A stretch of 64,000 nucleotides of DNA, from assembly GCA_963971305.1 (NCBI GenBank), contig CAXARO010001009.1:1-64000 (forward strand). Reading direction: 5' to 3'. Source of the stretch: Arcuatula senhousia (taxonomy: Eukaryota > Mollusca > Bivalvia > Mytilida > Mytilidae). Every line of letters starts with the position of its first letter. Within the stretch, counting starts at the first letter, position 1. Below are positions 46,928 through 59,579 of this stretch, piece after piece. The notes under the pieces are model-generated. The model was not told the origin of the DNA. It saw nothing but the letters and a program-made list of their open reading frames with translations, and searched no databases. A program made the translations under genes and the position numbers.

Positions 46928-47480
46928 CTAATTAAAACAATTAACTATCATATCTTTTAACTCAATTTTGAACTTTTCTACTAGTGGCTGATAACGAAGA
47001 AAGAATTTTTTTAGTGATCGTATGAGACGTATTTTCTTATAGCCCTGCTTCAAAAGTCGGTCACGAAGAAACCGGTGTCTGATCAAAAAATCTGTGAAAT
47101 GTGTGCAAGCTCTGGCATATCGAATAAGTTGAGAAATATAAACACTGTATGCAGGAGGAGTAGGTATATTGCTCTGTAGATTAGGAAAATTAATAATTTG
47201 AAAATTAAAATCGTCTCGTTTATCGTAAATTTTTGTACTGAGATGACCACCTGGGTCAAATTCGAGGTGCAAATCCAAGAAAGACGTGAAGCAATTAGAT
47301 TCGGTGGTCTCTTTAATCTCCAATTCCGAAGGATATATTGAAGGAATCCAACTACCAAATGAAGTGTTATTGACAGAAAGGACATCATCAATATATCTGA
47401 ATGTAAGATTAAATGACCTTGCCTCTTTCATCTTCTTGTTCTTTACGAGTTCCTGAAGAAATTCAGTCTCGTAAGAGTAT
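46928..47480 (-). pseudogene. Reverse transcriptase, C-terminal part (motif C)
   Basis: Continuation of the frame beyond the MITE: LYSYETEFLQELV, FNLTFRYIDDVLSVNN (motif C, YIDD), SFLDLHLEFDPGG, TKIYDKRDDFNFQIINFP and a basic C-terminus ending NCFN. The catalytic aspartates are intact, and the disruption is the MITE and the lack of an N-terminus. Confidence 0.8.
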
Positions 47481-47482
47481 AA

Positions 47483-48632
47483 CTAGAGGCTCCCAGGAGC
47501 CTGAATCGCTCACCTTGCATTCGATGATACTTATATGCTGGATATAACAAAGGACTGCTACTCTGTGGAATTATCAATTTTAATGTTCTAAGGGAAACAA
47601 CTTCTATCAAGAAAGGTCTTACAACTTTGATCCCATTACATAATTTTTAGATCTTTATGTGCTTAACCATATGCAATTTAAATTTTTCAAATATCTTGTA
47701 TTGTTTTCAAGATATAAGTCTTAAAAGAGCAAAATTTGAAAAAAAAGAAAAAGGGCAATAACTCCTACAACTATTGTCAGATCTTCTTCAAAACTTCAGG
47801 GCAGGTAGATCTTTATGTGCTGATCATTATTACTCAAATAGAATTTTAATATCTGTTACCATTTTTGAGGAGTTTGCAAAAAACTGCAATTTACCCTTAT
47901 GTTCTATTTTTAGCCATGGCAGCCATGTTTTTTGTCGAATCAAAATTTCGAACGATAATTTTGTAGACCACATACTACTAAACAACCCTACTAAGTTTCA
48001 TTTCATTTGACTAAGCAGTTTCAGAGAAGAAGATTTTTGAAATGTTGAACAAAAAACTGTGAAAATGGTCAATTTTTACAATCCAAGGGATATAACTCCT
48101 AAACTAACGATCCTACAACTTTGACTCTGTTACAACTTTTGTAGATCTTGATGTGCTTATTCATATGAAATCTAATTTTTTGAAATATCTTGTATAGTTT
48201 TCAAGATATAGGGCTAAATAAGTAATTTTTTGGAAAAAATCCAGAAAAAGGGCAATAACTCCTACATCGGTTGTTGGATCTTCTTGAAAATTTCTGGGCA
48301 GGTAGATCTTGAGGTGCTGATCACTTTTACCCTATGCCAGAATTTTGATATCTGTTACGGTTTTTGAGTTATTTGCAAAAAACTGCAATTTACCCCTATG
48401 TTCTATTTTTAGCCATGGCGGCCATGTTTTTTGTCGAATCAAAATTTCGAACGATAAATTTGTAGAGGATATACTACAGAACAACCCTACTAAGTTTCAA
48501 TACATTTGGCCAAGCGGTTTCAGAGAAGAAGATTTTTGAAAAGTTGAACGACGGACGACAGACGACGGACGACGGACGACGGACGCCAAGTGATTGCAAA
48601 AGCTCACATTGCCTTCGGCAAGGTGAGCTAAA
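47483..48632 (-). mobile_element. MITE family A copy inserted in the reverse transcriptase
   Basis: It runs from CTAGAGGCTCCCAGGAGCCT to TTCGGCAAGGTGAGCTAAAA, with two internal ~450-bp repeats and a GACGGACGACGGACGACGG run. It separates motif B from motif C. Confidence 0.85.
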
Positions 48633-49684
48633 AACAAATCGGCGAGGAGAGGAGCACAGTTTGTGCCCATTGGAATGCCGATTTGTTGTTGAAAATCCTC
48701 TCCTCCGAAGGTGACAAATATGTTGTCAATGGGGAAATCAAGCATACTGCAAACTTGTTCCAGTGTGTAACACATTTTATCTTTGAAAGATGTTTTGGAA
48801 AAGAATGTAGAATTATAACCCAAAACAACAAAATTCCTTGAGTTTGAAAAGGCTTTTTCGAGAAGTTTTTTCAGGCGACATTTTAGTTTTTCGTGTGGCA
48901 AGGTAGTGTATAAAGTTGAAAAATCGAACGTTTTCAAAGAGTGAACCTCAGAAAATGATCTAGATTTAAAATGATCTAACAAATCTTTTGAGTTTTTCAA
49001 AATCCACATATGGTTAATTCCACTACGATTATAAATAGTGTCGCAGTATGCTTGTTGACCTTCTTTGACAGCAGACAAGATTTTAGTTAAATGAACGGAC
49101 AGCTCTGTAGTTGAACATGATGAAGATCCAGCTATATACCTTTCTTTGTACGGATTTTTGTGATGTTTAGGTATCCAGTACAAATACGGTAACTCTTTAT
49201 GTTCCTCTCTCATTGGAATATTGAAAGAAGACATAAAAGAGCTATGGTTGGCTATGATTTCATCTTTGTTAAATGTAGTCCGTGTGTATGTAGCACTAGC
49301 GGAATTATTACCATCAATGCCTAGTTCTTTTATTAGACAATTGTAATAATGTGCTTTACATACAAAAACTATATTATTGGAAGCCTTGTCTGCTGGCGTG
49401 ACAACATACCTGTCATGTAAGGAAGAGAGACAATTGAGAGCTTCACGATCTCTAAATACAGAAGAAGGCCAGGGGTTCACACATTTGCGAAGTTTGTCTA
49501 TTCGGCTTCGTACAAGTGATCGGATAGTCCTTACCCAGTCCGACAGTGATTCAAGCTCTGGTTCTTGGTCCTTTTCCCTCTTTATCCAGAATGAATGGGT
49601 AGTGCAAACATAAAATCTGATTGGATATTGATGAATAGTCTGGCTGACGTTGGTTTTTCCTACCGTGACGATTTGCGGTTTTTG
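48633..49684 (-). pseudogene. Reverse transcriptase, N-terminal and central part (motifs A and B)
   Basis: The frame is open from just inside the inverted repeat (stop at 49685-49687) without an ATG near its start, so the 5' end is missing. It reads VVTPADKASNNIVFVCK, LPYLYWIPKHHKNPY, KTFDFSTLYTTLPHEKL (motif A, Asp) and GIPMGTNCAPLLADLF (motif B), where a MITE interrupts it. The LYT.LPH and GIPMG signatures point to a Penelope-like reverse transcriptase; the exact clade is uncertain. No GIY-YIG endonuclease seen. Confidence 0.8.
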
Positions 49685-49776
49685 TTATCGATTGGCTCGT
49701 TCATAACGACGTAAATTTTCATTGTTGTGTTTGCACGCTTCAATCGAAAGTCCATAGTTAAATCGGACGGGTTGTA

Positions 49777-52027
49777 TGTAGTTGTGCATGTTACAAGGAA
49801 TTTTTTATATGGGAGTTGTGGCTCTTTGGACTTAGAAATTTGCAGAAAATCCCTATTACAGTTTGTGAATTCAACTCCTCTTAAACTACTGAACAGAATT
49901 TAATGAAACTTGGTATGCAAGAAGTACATCATATTTAGTTGTGCATATAACCAGGAATTATTATTTGCAAATATTTGTGGGAGTTAAGGCCCTTTGGACT
50001 TAGAAATTTGCAGAAAATCCTATAAATTTTAGTTTGAGAACGCAACTCCTCTTAAACTACTGAACAGAATTTAATGAAACTTGGTATGCAAGAAGTACAA
50101 CATATGTAGTTGGGTATGTTACAATACAAATGACAACAAAGTTCCAGACAATAAATTTTGCTACGCCTGACGCGCGTTTTGTCTATTCAAGATTTATCAG
50201 AGGCGCTCTACCAAATATATTGAAAATGCCAAACACTATATGAATATGAAGAGCATAAAATAAGAAAACCAAAAATGCCAAACTGGGGAACCAAATTATT
50301 ACTAAGATAATCAACCTATGTCTGGAGTAGGAAGAATCTTAGGGTTTAGACAATTTTGAAAATTGGACGGATAATTTATCTTTGATGTTTTCTCCAACTC
50401 AAAAGTGAATTTTTGATATGGGAGTTGTGGCCCTTTGGACTTAGAAATTTGCAGAACATCCCTATTACAGTTTGTGAAAGCAACTCCTCTTTAACTACTG
50501 AACAGAGTTTAATGAAACTTGGTATGCAAGAAGTGCAACATATGCAGTTGTGCATGTTACCTAAAATCATTAGTCGGCTAATTTTTGTAGGTGTTATGGC
50601 CCTTTGGACTTAGAAATTTGCAAAAAATCCTGATTTTAGTTTTTGAACGCAACTCCTTTTGAAGTACTGAACAGAATATAATGAAACTTGGTATGTAAGA
50701 AGTACAATATATGTAGTTGTGCATGTTACAAGGAATTTTTTATATGGGAGTTGTGGCTCTTTGGACTTAGAAATTTGCAGAAAATCCCTATTACAGTTTG
50801 TGAATTCAACTCCTCTTAAACAACTGAACAGAATTTAATGAAACTTGGTATGCAAGAAGTACATCATATGTAGTTGTGCATATAACCAGGAATTATTATT
50901 TGCAAATATTTGTGGGAGTTAAGGCCCTTTGGACTTAGAAATTTGCAGAAAATCCTAATTTTAGTTTGTGAACGCAACTCCTCTTAAACTACTGAACAGA
51001 ATATAATAAAACCTGGTATGCAAGAAGTACAACATATGTAGTTGGGTATGTTACAATACAAATGACAACAAAGTTCCAGACAATAAATTTTGCTACGCCT
51101 GACGCGCGTTTCGTCTATTCAAGATTAATCAGAGGCGCTCTACCAAAAATATTGAAAATGCCAAACACTATATGAATATGAAGAGCATAAAATAAGAAAA
51201 CCAAAAATGCCAAACTGGGGAACCAAATTATTACTAAGATAATCAACCTATGTCTGGAGTAGGAAGAATCTTAGGGTTTAGACAATTTTGAAAATTGGAC
51301 GGATAATTTATCTTTGATGTTTTCTCCAACTCAAAAGTGAATTTTTGATATGGGAGTTGTGGCCCTTTGGACTTAGAAATTTGCAGAACATCCCTATTAC
51401 AGTTTGTGAAAGCAACTCCTCTTTAACTACTGAACAGAGTTTAATGAAACTTGGTATGCAAGAAAATACAACATATGCAGTTGTGCATGTTACCTAAAAT
51501 CATTAGTCGGCTAATTTTTGTAGGTGTTATGGCCCTTTGGACTTAGAAATTTGCAAAAAATCCTGATTTTAGTTTTTGAACGCAACTCCTTTTGAAGTAC
51601 TGAACAGAATTTAATGAAACTTGGTATGTAAGAAGTACAATATATGTAGTTGTGCATGTTACAAGGAATTTTTTATATGGGAGTTGTGGCTCTTTGGACT
51701 TAGAAATTTGCAGAAAATCCCTATTACAGTTTGTGAATTCAACTCCTCTTAAACAACTGAACAGAATTTAATGAAACTTGGTATGCAAGAAGTACATCAT
51801 ATGTAGTTGTGCATATAACCAGGAATTATTATTTGCAAATATTTGTGGGAGTTAAGGCCCTTTGGACTTAGAAATTTGCAGAAAATCCTAATTTTAGTTT
51901 GTGAACGCAACTCCTCTTAAACTACTGAACAGAGTTTAATGAAACTTGGTATGCAAGAAGTACAACATATGCAGTTGTGCATGTTACCTAAAATCATTAG
52001 TCGGCTAATTTTTGTAGGTGTTATGGC
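49777..52027 (+). repeat. Satellite array with embedded 287-bp segment and ~930-bp higher-order unit
   Basis: Units of the ~160-bp satellite alternate with a foreign ~287-bp segment (50124-50408, 51056-51340). The segment carries TTTTGCTACGCCTGACGCGC, ATCAGAGGCGCTCTACCAAA and GGAGTAGGAAGAATCTTAGG. The whole ~932-bp block is duplicated, so the segment inserted once and was amplified with the satellite. Confidence 0.85.
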
Positions 52028-52035
52028 CCTTTGGA

Positions 52036-54422
52036 CAGGGATGGGGTAATTGCAATTGGTAATTGCAATTGATTGCAATCAATTACTTTTTCTTAAGAAA
52101 TTGAAAGTAATTACAATTGGGTCAATTATCAATTACATGTATTTGAAAGTATTTAAATACATTTCAAAGTAATTGGCTGTAGTTGCAATTACTTTTCAAA
52201 ATTTTACATTGCTAAAACAAAGTTTTTGTATTTTTTTCAATGTAAGTATGAGAATAAGATATCATTATTTATGTGCCCCTACACTATAAACCCCAATTTA
52301 TTTCATTAAAAGTATTAAAACATGAAGATTAATTTACATCTTTAGAATTCTAGGTAATAATTTAAACATTAAATATAAAATTCAAATTCAATTTACAAAA
52401 TTAAATTGAGAAAAAATGAAAAGGGAAAATTTGCTTAATTTTGTCAAATAGCCAGGAAAATTGTTTTTACAACCATTTAACCCCTGTCCACAAATCAAAC
52501 TAGAAAAACTGTGAGCCGCAGCTCACAAATAAATACCCCCCACCCCCCAAAAAATTAATCAGATAAAATTTTAAAATAGGAGATGCACATCTACGTTATG
52601 TCACAAAGATTGTGTATAAGTTTCATTAAAATCCATCAAGGGGTTTAGGAGGAGTAGCGGATAAGAGATGGGCACCCCCATGTAGTCGAATGGCTGAGTC
52701 CATGTATTGCTATGGGAAACCCCAAAATCATTCTGATCAAACTTTCAAATAGAAGGTGCACATCTATATTATGTTACAAAGATTGTGTAAAAGTTTCATG
52801 ACAATCCATCAAGGGGTTTAGGACAAGTTGTGGATAAGAGAAGGGTACCCCCATGTAGTCGAATGGCTAAGTCCATGTTTTGCTATGGGAAACCCATAAA
52901 ATCATTCTGATCAAATTTTAAAATAGTAGATGCACATCTACATTATGTCACACAGATTGTGTGTAAGTTTCATGAAAATCCATCAAGTGGTTTAGGAGGA
53001 GTTGCGGATAAGAGATGGGTACCCTCATGTAGTCGAATGGCTAAGTCCATGTTTTGCTATGGGAAACCCCAAAAATCATTCTGATCAAATTTTAAAATAG
53101 TAGGTGCGCATCTACATTATGTCACAAAGATTGTGTGTAAGTTTCATGACAATCCATCAAGGGGTTTAGGAGGAGTTGCGGATAAGAGATGGGTACCCCC
53201 ATGTATCAAGGGGTTTAGGATAAGTTGTGGATAAGAGAAGGGTACCCCCATGTAGTCGAATGGCTAAGTCCATGTTTTGCTATATGGGAAACCCATAAAA
53301 TCATTCTGATCAAATTTTAAAATAGTAGATGCACATCTACATTATGTCACACAGATTGTGTGTAAGTTTCATGAAAATCCACCAAGGGGTTTAGGAGGAG
53401 TTGCGGATAAGAGATGGGTACCCCCATGTAGCCGAATGGCCAAGTCCATGTTTTGCTATGGGAAACCCCAAAAATCATTCTGATCAAATTTTAAAATAGT
53501 AGGTGCACATCTACATTATGTCACAAAGATTGTGTGTAAGTTTCATGAAAATCCACCAAGGGGTTTAGGAGGAGTTGCGGATAAGAGATGGGTACCCTGA
53601 AGTGTAACGGAAGGACGGACGGAAGGACGGACGGACACCCCTATCACTATATACCCCCCACTTTTGAAGTGGGGGGTATAATGACACTTATATGGCTTCA
53701 ATTCATTGTTGACTATAAATTGTAAAACAAACAGCTGAATAATTAAGAGTTAAACTAATTGCAAGAGATTAAGAATGATTAATAAAATGGATTAGAATAA
53801 AATAGTTGAAACATTGATGATGATTAAAACAAATGCTCAGTGATAGTGCATTTTTCGAGGTCTGACTTTGTAATAGTTAATTTCTTTGTTACATTGTTTT
53901 GTGTATGCTACAACAAGCACAAAAATATTGAACACGTTCAGAAAAAATATGTCATAACAGGTATAAGTTGACTTTCCTCAATTGATCTAAAAAACCATTT
54001 CATTCCTAAATGAATGCAGAAAAAATGCTGCAGATATTAGTGAAAATTGGTGTTTGAAATTAAAGGCACTCATTCATTATGAATGCTATTTTCCTGGACA
54101 ATTAATAGACATTTCTATTTTATGACAGACAATTTGTCATACTTGTACTTGATAACTTTTGAGCATGTACCATGTGTACAGTAAGTTGTAACTCTTACAG
54201 TTTCTTTCCTCTTTCCTCTACAATTTGTTGCTCTAATATAAATAAATTTATGTTGATTAAAAAAATGTAATTGCAATTAAATCAATTACTTTTATAAAGT
54301 ATTTGCAATCAATCAAATACTTTTCTAAAATCCCTGTAATTGCAATTGCAATGTAATTGATGTAAAGTACATTGTAATTGAATGTATTTAAATACTTTTG
54401 AAAGTAATTGACCCCATCTCTG
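52036..54422. mobile_element. 2.4-kb hAT-like non-autonomous transposon
   Basis: The ends CAGGGATGGGGTAATTGCAA and (reverse complement) CAGAGATGGGGTCAATTACT are flanked by perfect CCTTTGGA duplications (52028-52035 and 54423-54430). CAGGG-type ends with 8-bp duplications are characteristic of hAT. Subterminal regions are packed with GTAATTGCAATTG-like motifs on both sides. No transposase; another MITE (52505-53690) is nested inside. Confidence 0.9.
52505..53690. mobile_element. MITE with ~175-bp internal tandem repeats, nested in the hAT-like element
   Basis: It begins ACTGTGAGCCGCAGCTCACA and an ATACCCCCCACCCC run, and ends with GGACGGAAGGACGGACGGAC and ACTTTTGAAGTGGGGGGTAT. Six or more internal units contain AATCATTCTGATCAAATTTT, TAGATGCACATCTACATTAT, GGGGTTTAGGAGGAGTTGCG and AGATGGGTACCCCCATGTAG. 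Same design as 3999-5295 with different repeats. Confidence 0.8.
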
Positions 54423-54430
54423 CCTTTGGA

Positions 54431-56790
54431 TTTAGAAATTTGCAAAAAATCCTGATTTTAGTTTTTGAACGCAACTCCTTTTGAAGTACTGAACAGAATT
54501 TAATGAAACTTGGTATGTAAGAAGTACAATATATGTAGTTGTGCATGTTACAAGGAATTTTTTATATGGGAGTTGTGGCTCTTTGGACTTAGAAATTTGC
54601 AGAAAATCCCTATTACAGTTTGTGAATTCAACTCCTCTTAAACAACTGAACAGAATTTAATGAAACTTGGTATGCAAGAAGTACATCATATGTAGTTGTG
54701 CATATAACCAGGAATTATTATTTGCAAATATTTGTGGGAGTTAAGGCCCTTTGGACTTAGAAATTTGCAGAAAATCCTAATTTTAGTTTGTGAACGCAAC
54801 TCCTCTTAAACTACTGAACAGAATATAGTAAAACCTGGTATGCAAGAAGTACAACATATGTAGTTGGGTATGTTACAATACAAATGACAACAAAGTTCCA
54901 GACAATAAATTTTGCTACGCCTGACGCGCGTTTCGTCTATTCAAGATTAATCAGAGGCGCTCTACCAAAAATATTGAAAATGCCAAACACTATATGAATA
55001 TGAAGAGCATAAAATAATAAAACCAAAAATGCCAAACTGGGGAACCAAATTATTACTAAGATAATCAACCTATGTCTGGAGTAGGAAGAATCTTAAGGTT
55101 TAGACAATTTTGAAAATTGGACGGATAATTTATCTTTGATGTTTTCTCCAACTCAAAAGTGAATTTTTGATATGGGAGTTGTGGCCCTTTGGACTTAGAA
55201 ATTTGCAGAACATCCCTATTACAGTTTGTGAAAGCAACTCCTCTTTAACTACTGAACAGAATTTAATGAAACTTGGTATGCAAGAAGTACAACATATGCA
55301 GTTGTGCATGTTACCTGGAATTATTAATGGGCTAATTTTTGTAGGTGTTATGGCCCTTTCGACTTACAAATTTGCGAAAAATCCTGATTTTAGTTTGTGA
55401 ACGCAACTCCTTTTAAATTGCTGAACAGAATTTAATGAAACTCGGTATGCAAGAAGAACTACATATGTTGTTGTGTATGTTACAAGGAATTTTTTATATG
55501 CGAATTTCTATGGGAGTTATGGTCCTTTGGACTTAGAAATTTGCAGACAATCCTGATCTAAGTTTGTGAACGCAACTCCTCTTAAAGTACTGAACAGAAT
55601 TTAACGAAACTTTGTATGCAAAAAGTGCAACATAGGTAGTTGTGTTTGTTACCAGGAATCATTTATGGGCTAATTTTTTTAGGTGTTATGGAGCTTTGGA
55701 CTTACAAATTTGCAAAATAATCCTGATTTTAGTTTGTGAACGCAACTCCTTTTAAATTACTGAACAGAATTAAATGAAACTCGGTATGCAAGAAGAACTA
55801 CATATGTTGTGTATGTTACAATGAAATTTGTATATGCGAATTTTGATGGGAGTTATGGTCCTTTAGGACTTTGTTTGTAGAAAATCCCTATTACAGTTTG
55901 TGAACGCAACTCCTCTTTAAGTACTGAACCGAATTTAATGAAAGAAGTACAACATATGCAGTTGTGCATGTTACCTGAAATCATTAATCGACTAATTTTT
56001 GTAGGTGTTTTGGCCCTTTGGACTTAGAAATTTGCAAAAAATCCTGATTTTAGTTTGTGAACGCAACTCCTTTTAAAGTACTGAACAGAATTTAATGAAA
56101 CTTGGTATGAAAGAAGTACAATATATGTAGTTTTGCATGTTACAGGGATTTTTTTATATGAGAGTTGTGGCTCTTTGGACTTAGAAATTTGCAGAAAATC
56201 CTAATTTTAGTTTGTGAATACAACTCCTTTTAAACTAATGAACAAAATTTAATAAAACTTGGTATGCAAGAAGTACATCATATGTAGTTGTGCATATAAC
56301 CAGGAATTTTTTATCTGCAAATTTTTGTAAGAGTTAAGGCCCTTTGGACTTAGAAATCTTCAGAAAATCCTAATTTTAGTTTGTGAACGCAACTCCTCTT
56401 AAACTACTGAACAGAATTTAATAAAACTTGGTATGCAAGAAGTACAACATTTGCAGTTGTGCATATTACCAGGATTTTTTAGCTGCAAATTGTTGTGGGA
56501 AATATGGACCTTTGGACTTAGAAATTGCAGAAAATCCTAATTTTAGTTTGTGAATACAGCTCCTTTTAAACTAATGAACAGAATTTAATAAAACTTGGTA
56601 TGCAAGAAGTACAACATATGCAGTTGTGTATGTTACAAGGAATTTTTGATATTGGAGTTATGGCCCTTTGGACTTAGAAATTTGCGGGGAAATCCTAATT
56701 TTAGTTTTGTGAACGCAACTCCTTTTAAACTACTGAACATAATTTAATGAAACTTGGTAGGCAAGAAATATAACATATGTTATAACTGTC
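54431..56790 (+). repeat. Satellite array, right block
   Basis: Continuation of the satellite, with a third copy of the 287-bp segment at 54878-55162. Units decay in similarity towards 56790, the right edge of satellite DNA in the window. Confidence 0.88.
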
Positions 56791-57524
56791 ACAAAAGTTT
56801 AAGCTCAAGGTTAATTTCTGTAGTCAAAAAGCAGAACGCGTGTTTCATTTGTCCTTTTTGATTAAAATTATGATCTTATAACTAGACCTCAGCTTACACT
56901 GTAATGTAACTATTCCTGCACGGTTATTTTTATGTCTTGTCCATGAAAATACAGAGGGCATAGAGCTTTTTGGTCCTTTCTTCTGTCTGTCTTGAATTAT
57001 TTTTACCCTCGGGTCTGAGTTTCTTTTCCATAACACTTTACATGCACATGCATCACTCTACTCCTAACAGTACCTTCATGGTTCAGAGATAATGATAATA
57101 ATAATACAAGAGATTTATAGCGCCCTATCTATATACAATACCCTAAGACGCTTTACAGTGACAATAAAACAAAATGATAACAGATAACAGCAAAATAGGC
57201 AATGTTTCTTGTCTCTGGACTCACGTCAGCTATTGTCATCACTATGCATCTGTCCATAAACTTTTTTGTGGCCCAAACATGTATAGGTTTACCCTTGTGT
57301 GTTCGTATATATGTATCACTTCATTTAAGTTCGTTGTTATTAAATTAAGGTCCATTACTCGGACACTTGATGTTGAAGGTCAATGATATTTCTCCTATAG
57401 ATGTGTTTGGGTAGGGCTACACTACCCTCTAGAACATAAAGGTAAAAACAAAATGACTGAACTTAGAGGATTAATTTCAATGTTCAAGAGAAAAGACAAA
57501 ACATGGAAACACTGGAAAAGTTAG

Positions 57525-57640
57525 AGATCGCAATGGTCCTGACTTGGTACAGGCATTTCAAATGAAATGGTGTGTTAAACCTGGTTTTATGGCGCGCCAA
57601 ACCTCCCTCTTCCATTGCGAGCTTAGGGTCCGGTCTATGT
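57525..57640 (-). repeat. Third, diverged copy of the Penelope-like 3' fragment
   Basis: Shares GATCGCAATGGTCCTGACTT, GGTACAGGCATTTCAAATGA and CCAAACCTCCCTCTTCCATT with 46730-46830. Flanking 56800-57520 shows only short repeats (TAGCGCCCTATCTATATAC near 57118) and no gene. Confidence 0.6.
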
Positions 57641-57807
57641 GTTTGAGCCTAAACCAATTATTGTTATTGAGTTCGGGCTATAAATAAAATTTGTAATGAT
57701 TTTGTCTGTTCACATCCTGATGTATAAATTACATGGTATATGTGTTACAAAGTTTCATGATGATACCAAACTTTTTTAATCAAAAACTAACTTCAACTTG
57801 TAGGCAC

Positions 57808-57908
57808 AATCGCTTGAATTTCTAGGTAAAAAAAAACCAGACAAAAATAGATCGAAATACCTCTATAATATATTTGTTTTTGACCTAGAAATTCAAGCGA
57901 CTGTGTTG
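57808..57908. repeat. ~100-bp fold-back repeat
   Basis: Arms AATCGCTTGAATTTCTAGGT and ACCTAGAAATTCAAGCGACT are complementary, with a ~58-bp A/T-rich centre. Small palindromic MITE. Confidence 0.8.
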
Positions 57909-58216
57909 TACTAATACTAATACTAATATTTATTTGTTTAACACATTTACAATAAATGGTTATAACACATACATAATGACATATTAAAGATTGAGACATA
58001 ATGCAAACAATAGATACTGGGTCTTGATGCAACCCTACACCCATTCACTACAATTGGTAAATAAGTAAGTACAGAATCGCACCAAGACGCAGCCCCGAAA
58101 ACAATATTTGACGACAGAGATAAAAATAAAAGAAAATTAAGAACTATATACCTGGAGCGGTAGTGACGTAGAGAAAAGTACATATTCATTTATACTTATT
58201 AAATTAAATGTTTTGG

Positions 58217-58490
58217 TTAATTTAACTCTTGACATTTTTTTATATACTCAATTACTGCTTTTATTATTATTAAAGAGTTGCTGTTCAATATGAAAGACAT
58301 TTTGTTTTCAGTTATAGAATTGAAATCTTTATGAACATTTTTGACCTTTTGAGTAAGCTCTTGTCTAAATATATTGTAGGCAGGACAGTGGATGAAAAAG
58401 TGCATTTCATCTTCGATTTGTGACAAATTACATGTAAACCTGATTTGGGACGGACAGATGAACAGACCCGAACACAATATGCCCTAAGGG
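58217..58490 (-). pseudogene. LINE ORF2 C-terminal fragment
   Basis: Reads RFTCNLSQIEDEMHFFIHCP then AYNIFRQELTQKVK, the same DE-HFF..C pattern as at 14807-15130 but from a different copy. Reverse transcriptase domain absent. Confidence 0.75.
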
Positions 58491-59110
58491 CTTACTTTCG
58501 TAAATGGGGCATGAAAACAACAAAATGCATATAATTTAATGTTTCATGGAGCCTCTTTTTTACTTGCAGACGAATATTTTCCAGACCTTACCGTAATCGG
58601 TTTTTGATATATTTTGTAGACTCTTAATCTCCTTAGTGTTTGTAATATAAGAATTTATTGTGTAGAAGCTCCTTATTGACATAGATCAATTAAAGATGAC
58701 GTGAAACGAAAAAAATAATGATTTTGGAAAAAAAGAACGATATTAAACCTCCTGATCCTAAATACTGGTCAAGGTAATTATCTCCAGGTAGTCACAGATA
58801 GTTGTATCCATTTATTTTAACGTTTCGTATGGTTGAAACATGAAGCACTTGGTTCTCTTAGTACAAATGTAACTATGTCCTTCTGCCAGAAAAAAAAATC
58901 TGTTTCTGTTTGGTCACAGGGACTTGCTCCCCTCTATCAATATTTTGTTAGAGTCAATTTGCTGTACGAAAAAAAAAAACAAGGGAGATACTACTTTCAC
59001 CACCCCCCCTCCCCCATTTCTTTAATTCGATTTTCTTTTAATAAAGCATTGATCTCGTACCTTTTCTTATATTATTTGTTTCACAGATGATTTTCCTTTC
59101 CAAAACACCC

Positions 59111-59410
59111 AAATATATTTTCATTCATTGAATTTCGGCCTCAAAATCGGGCTTTGTTCGGGCAATTTTGTAAAATTTGGCAATCGCTTGGACATGAAAA
59201 TGAAAGTACATGTACTCAGGATTTTACCAATATTAAATTTAAAGTAAAACGAAAGTAAAAACGTCATTAAAATTCAGTCAGATTTCTTTCGAGTTGCGAG
59301 ACTTTTCCTTCACGTAATGCTTTTCATGTCCATGCGATTGCCAAATTTTACAAAATTTTCTGAACAAAGCCCGATTTTGAGGCTGAAATGCAATGAATGA
59401 AGATATATTT
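59111..59410. mobile_element. 300-bp MITE with ~90-bp inverted arms
   Basis: Arms from CAAATATATTTTCATTCATT to GCTTGGACATGAAAA and from TTTTCATGTCCATGCGATTG to GAATGAAGATATATTTG are complementary with a few mismatches, sharing GGGCTTTGTTC and GGCAATCGC. The centre is about 115 bp. Confidence 0.85.
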
Positions 59411-59540
59411 GAATCTCATACCCAATGTGTCTGCCCATTTTTCTAGCTCCTTAAGGTCATTTTGTAGTATGGTGTGGTCTTCTTCCTTTTTATACGACCG
59501 CAAAAAATTTGCGGACGTATTATGGTATGATGCTGTCGTT

Positions 59541-59579
<39 letters not shown>

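Larger units (their letters stand above)
46492..49774. mobile_element. Penelope-like retroelement bounded by ~100-bp inverted repeats
   Basis: The left end CAACCCGTCCGATTTTACTA and right end (reverse complement CAACCCGTCCGATTTAACTA) stay alike for about 100 bp, through TGGACTTTCGA, GTGCAAACACAACAATG and GAGCCAATCG-type stretches. Both are flanked by TA, and removing the unit with one TA restores AAGTACAATATATGTAGTTG of the satellite. Inside is a minus-strand reverse transcriptase split by a MITE. Penelope-like elements are known to have direct or inverted terminal repeats; TA duplications would be unusual for them. Exact ends may shift by two bases. Confidence 0.8.
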
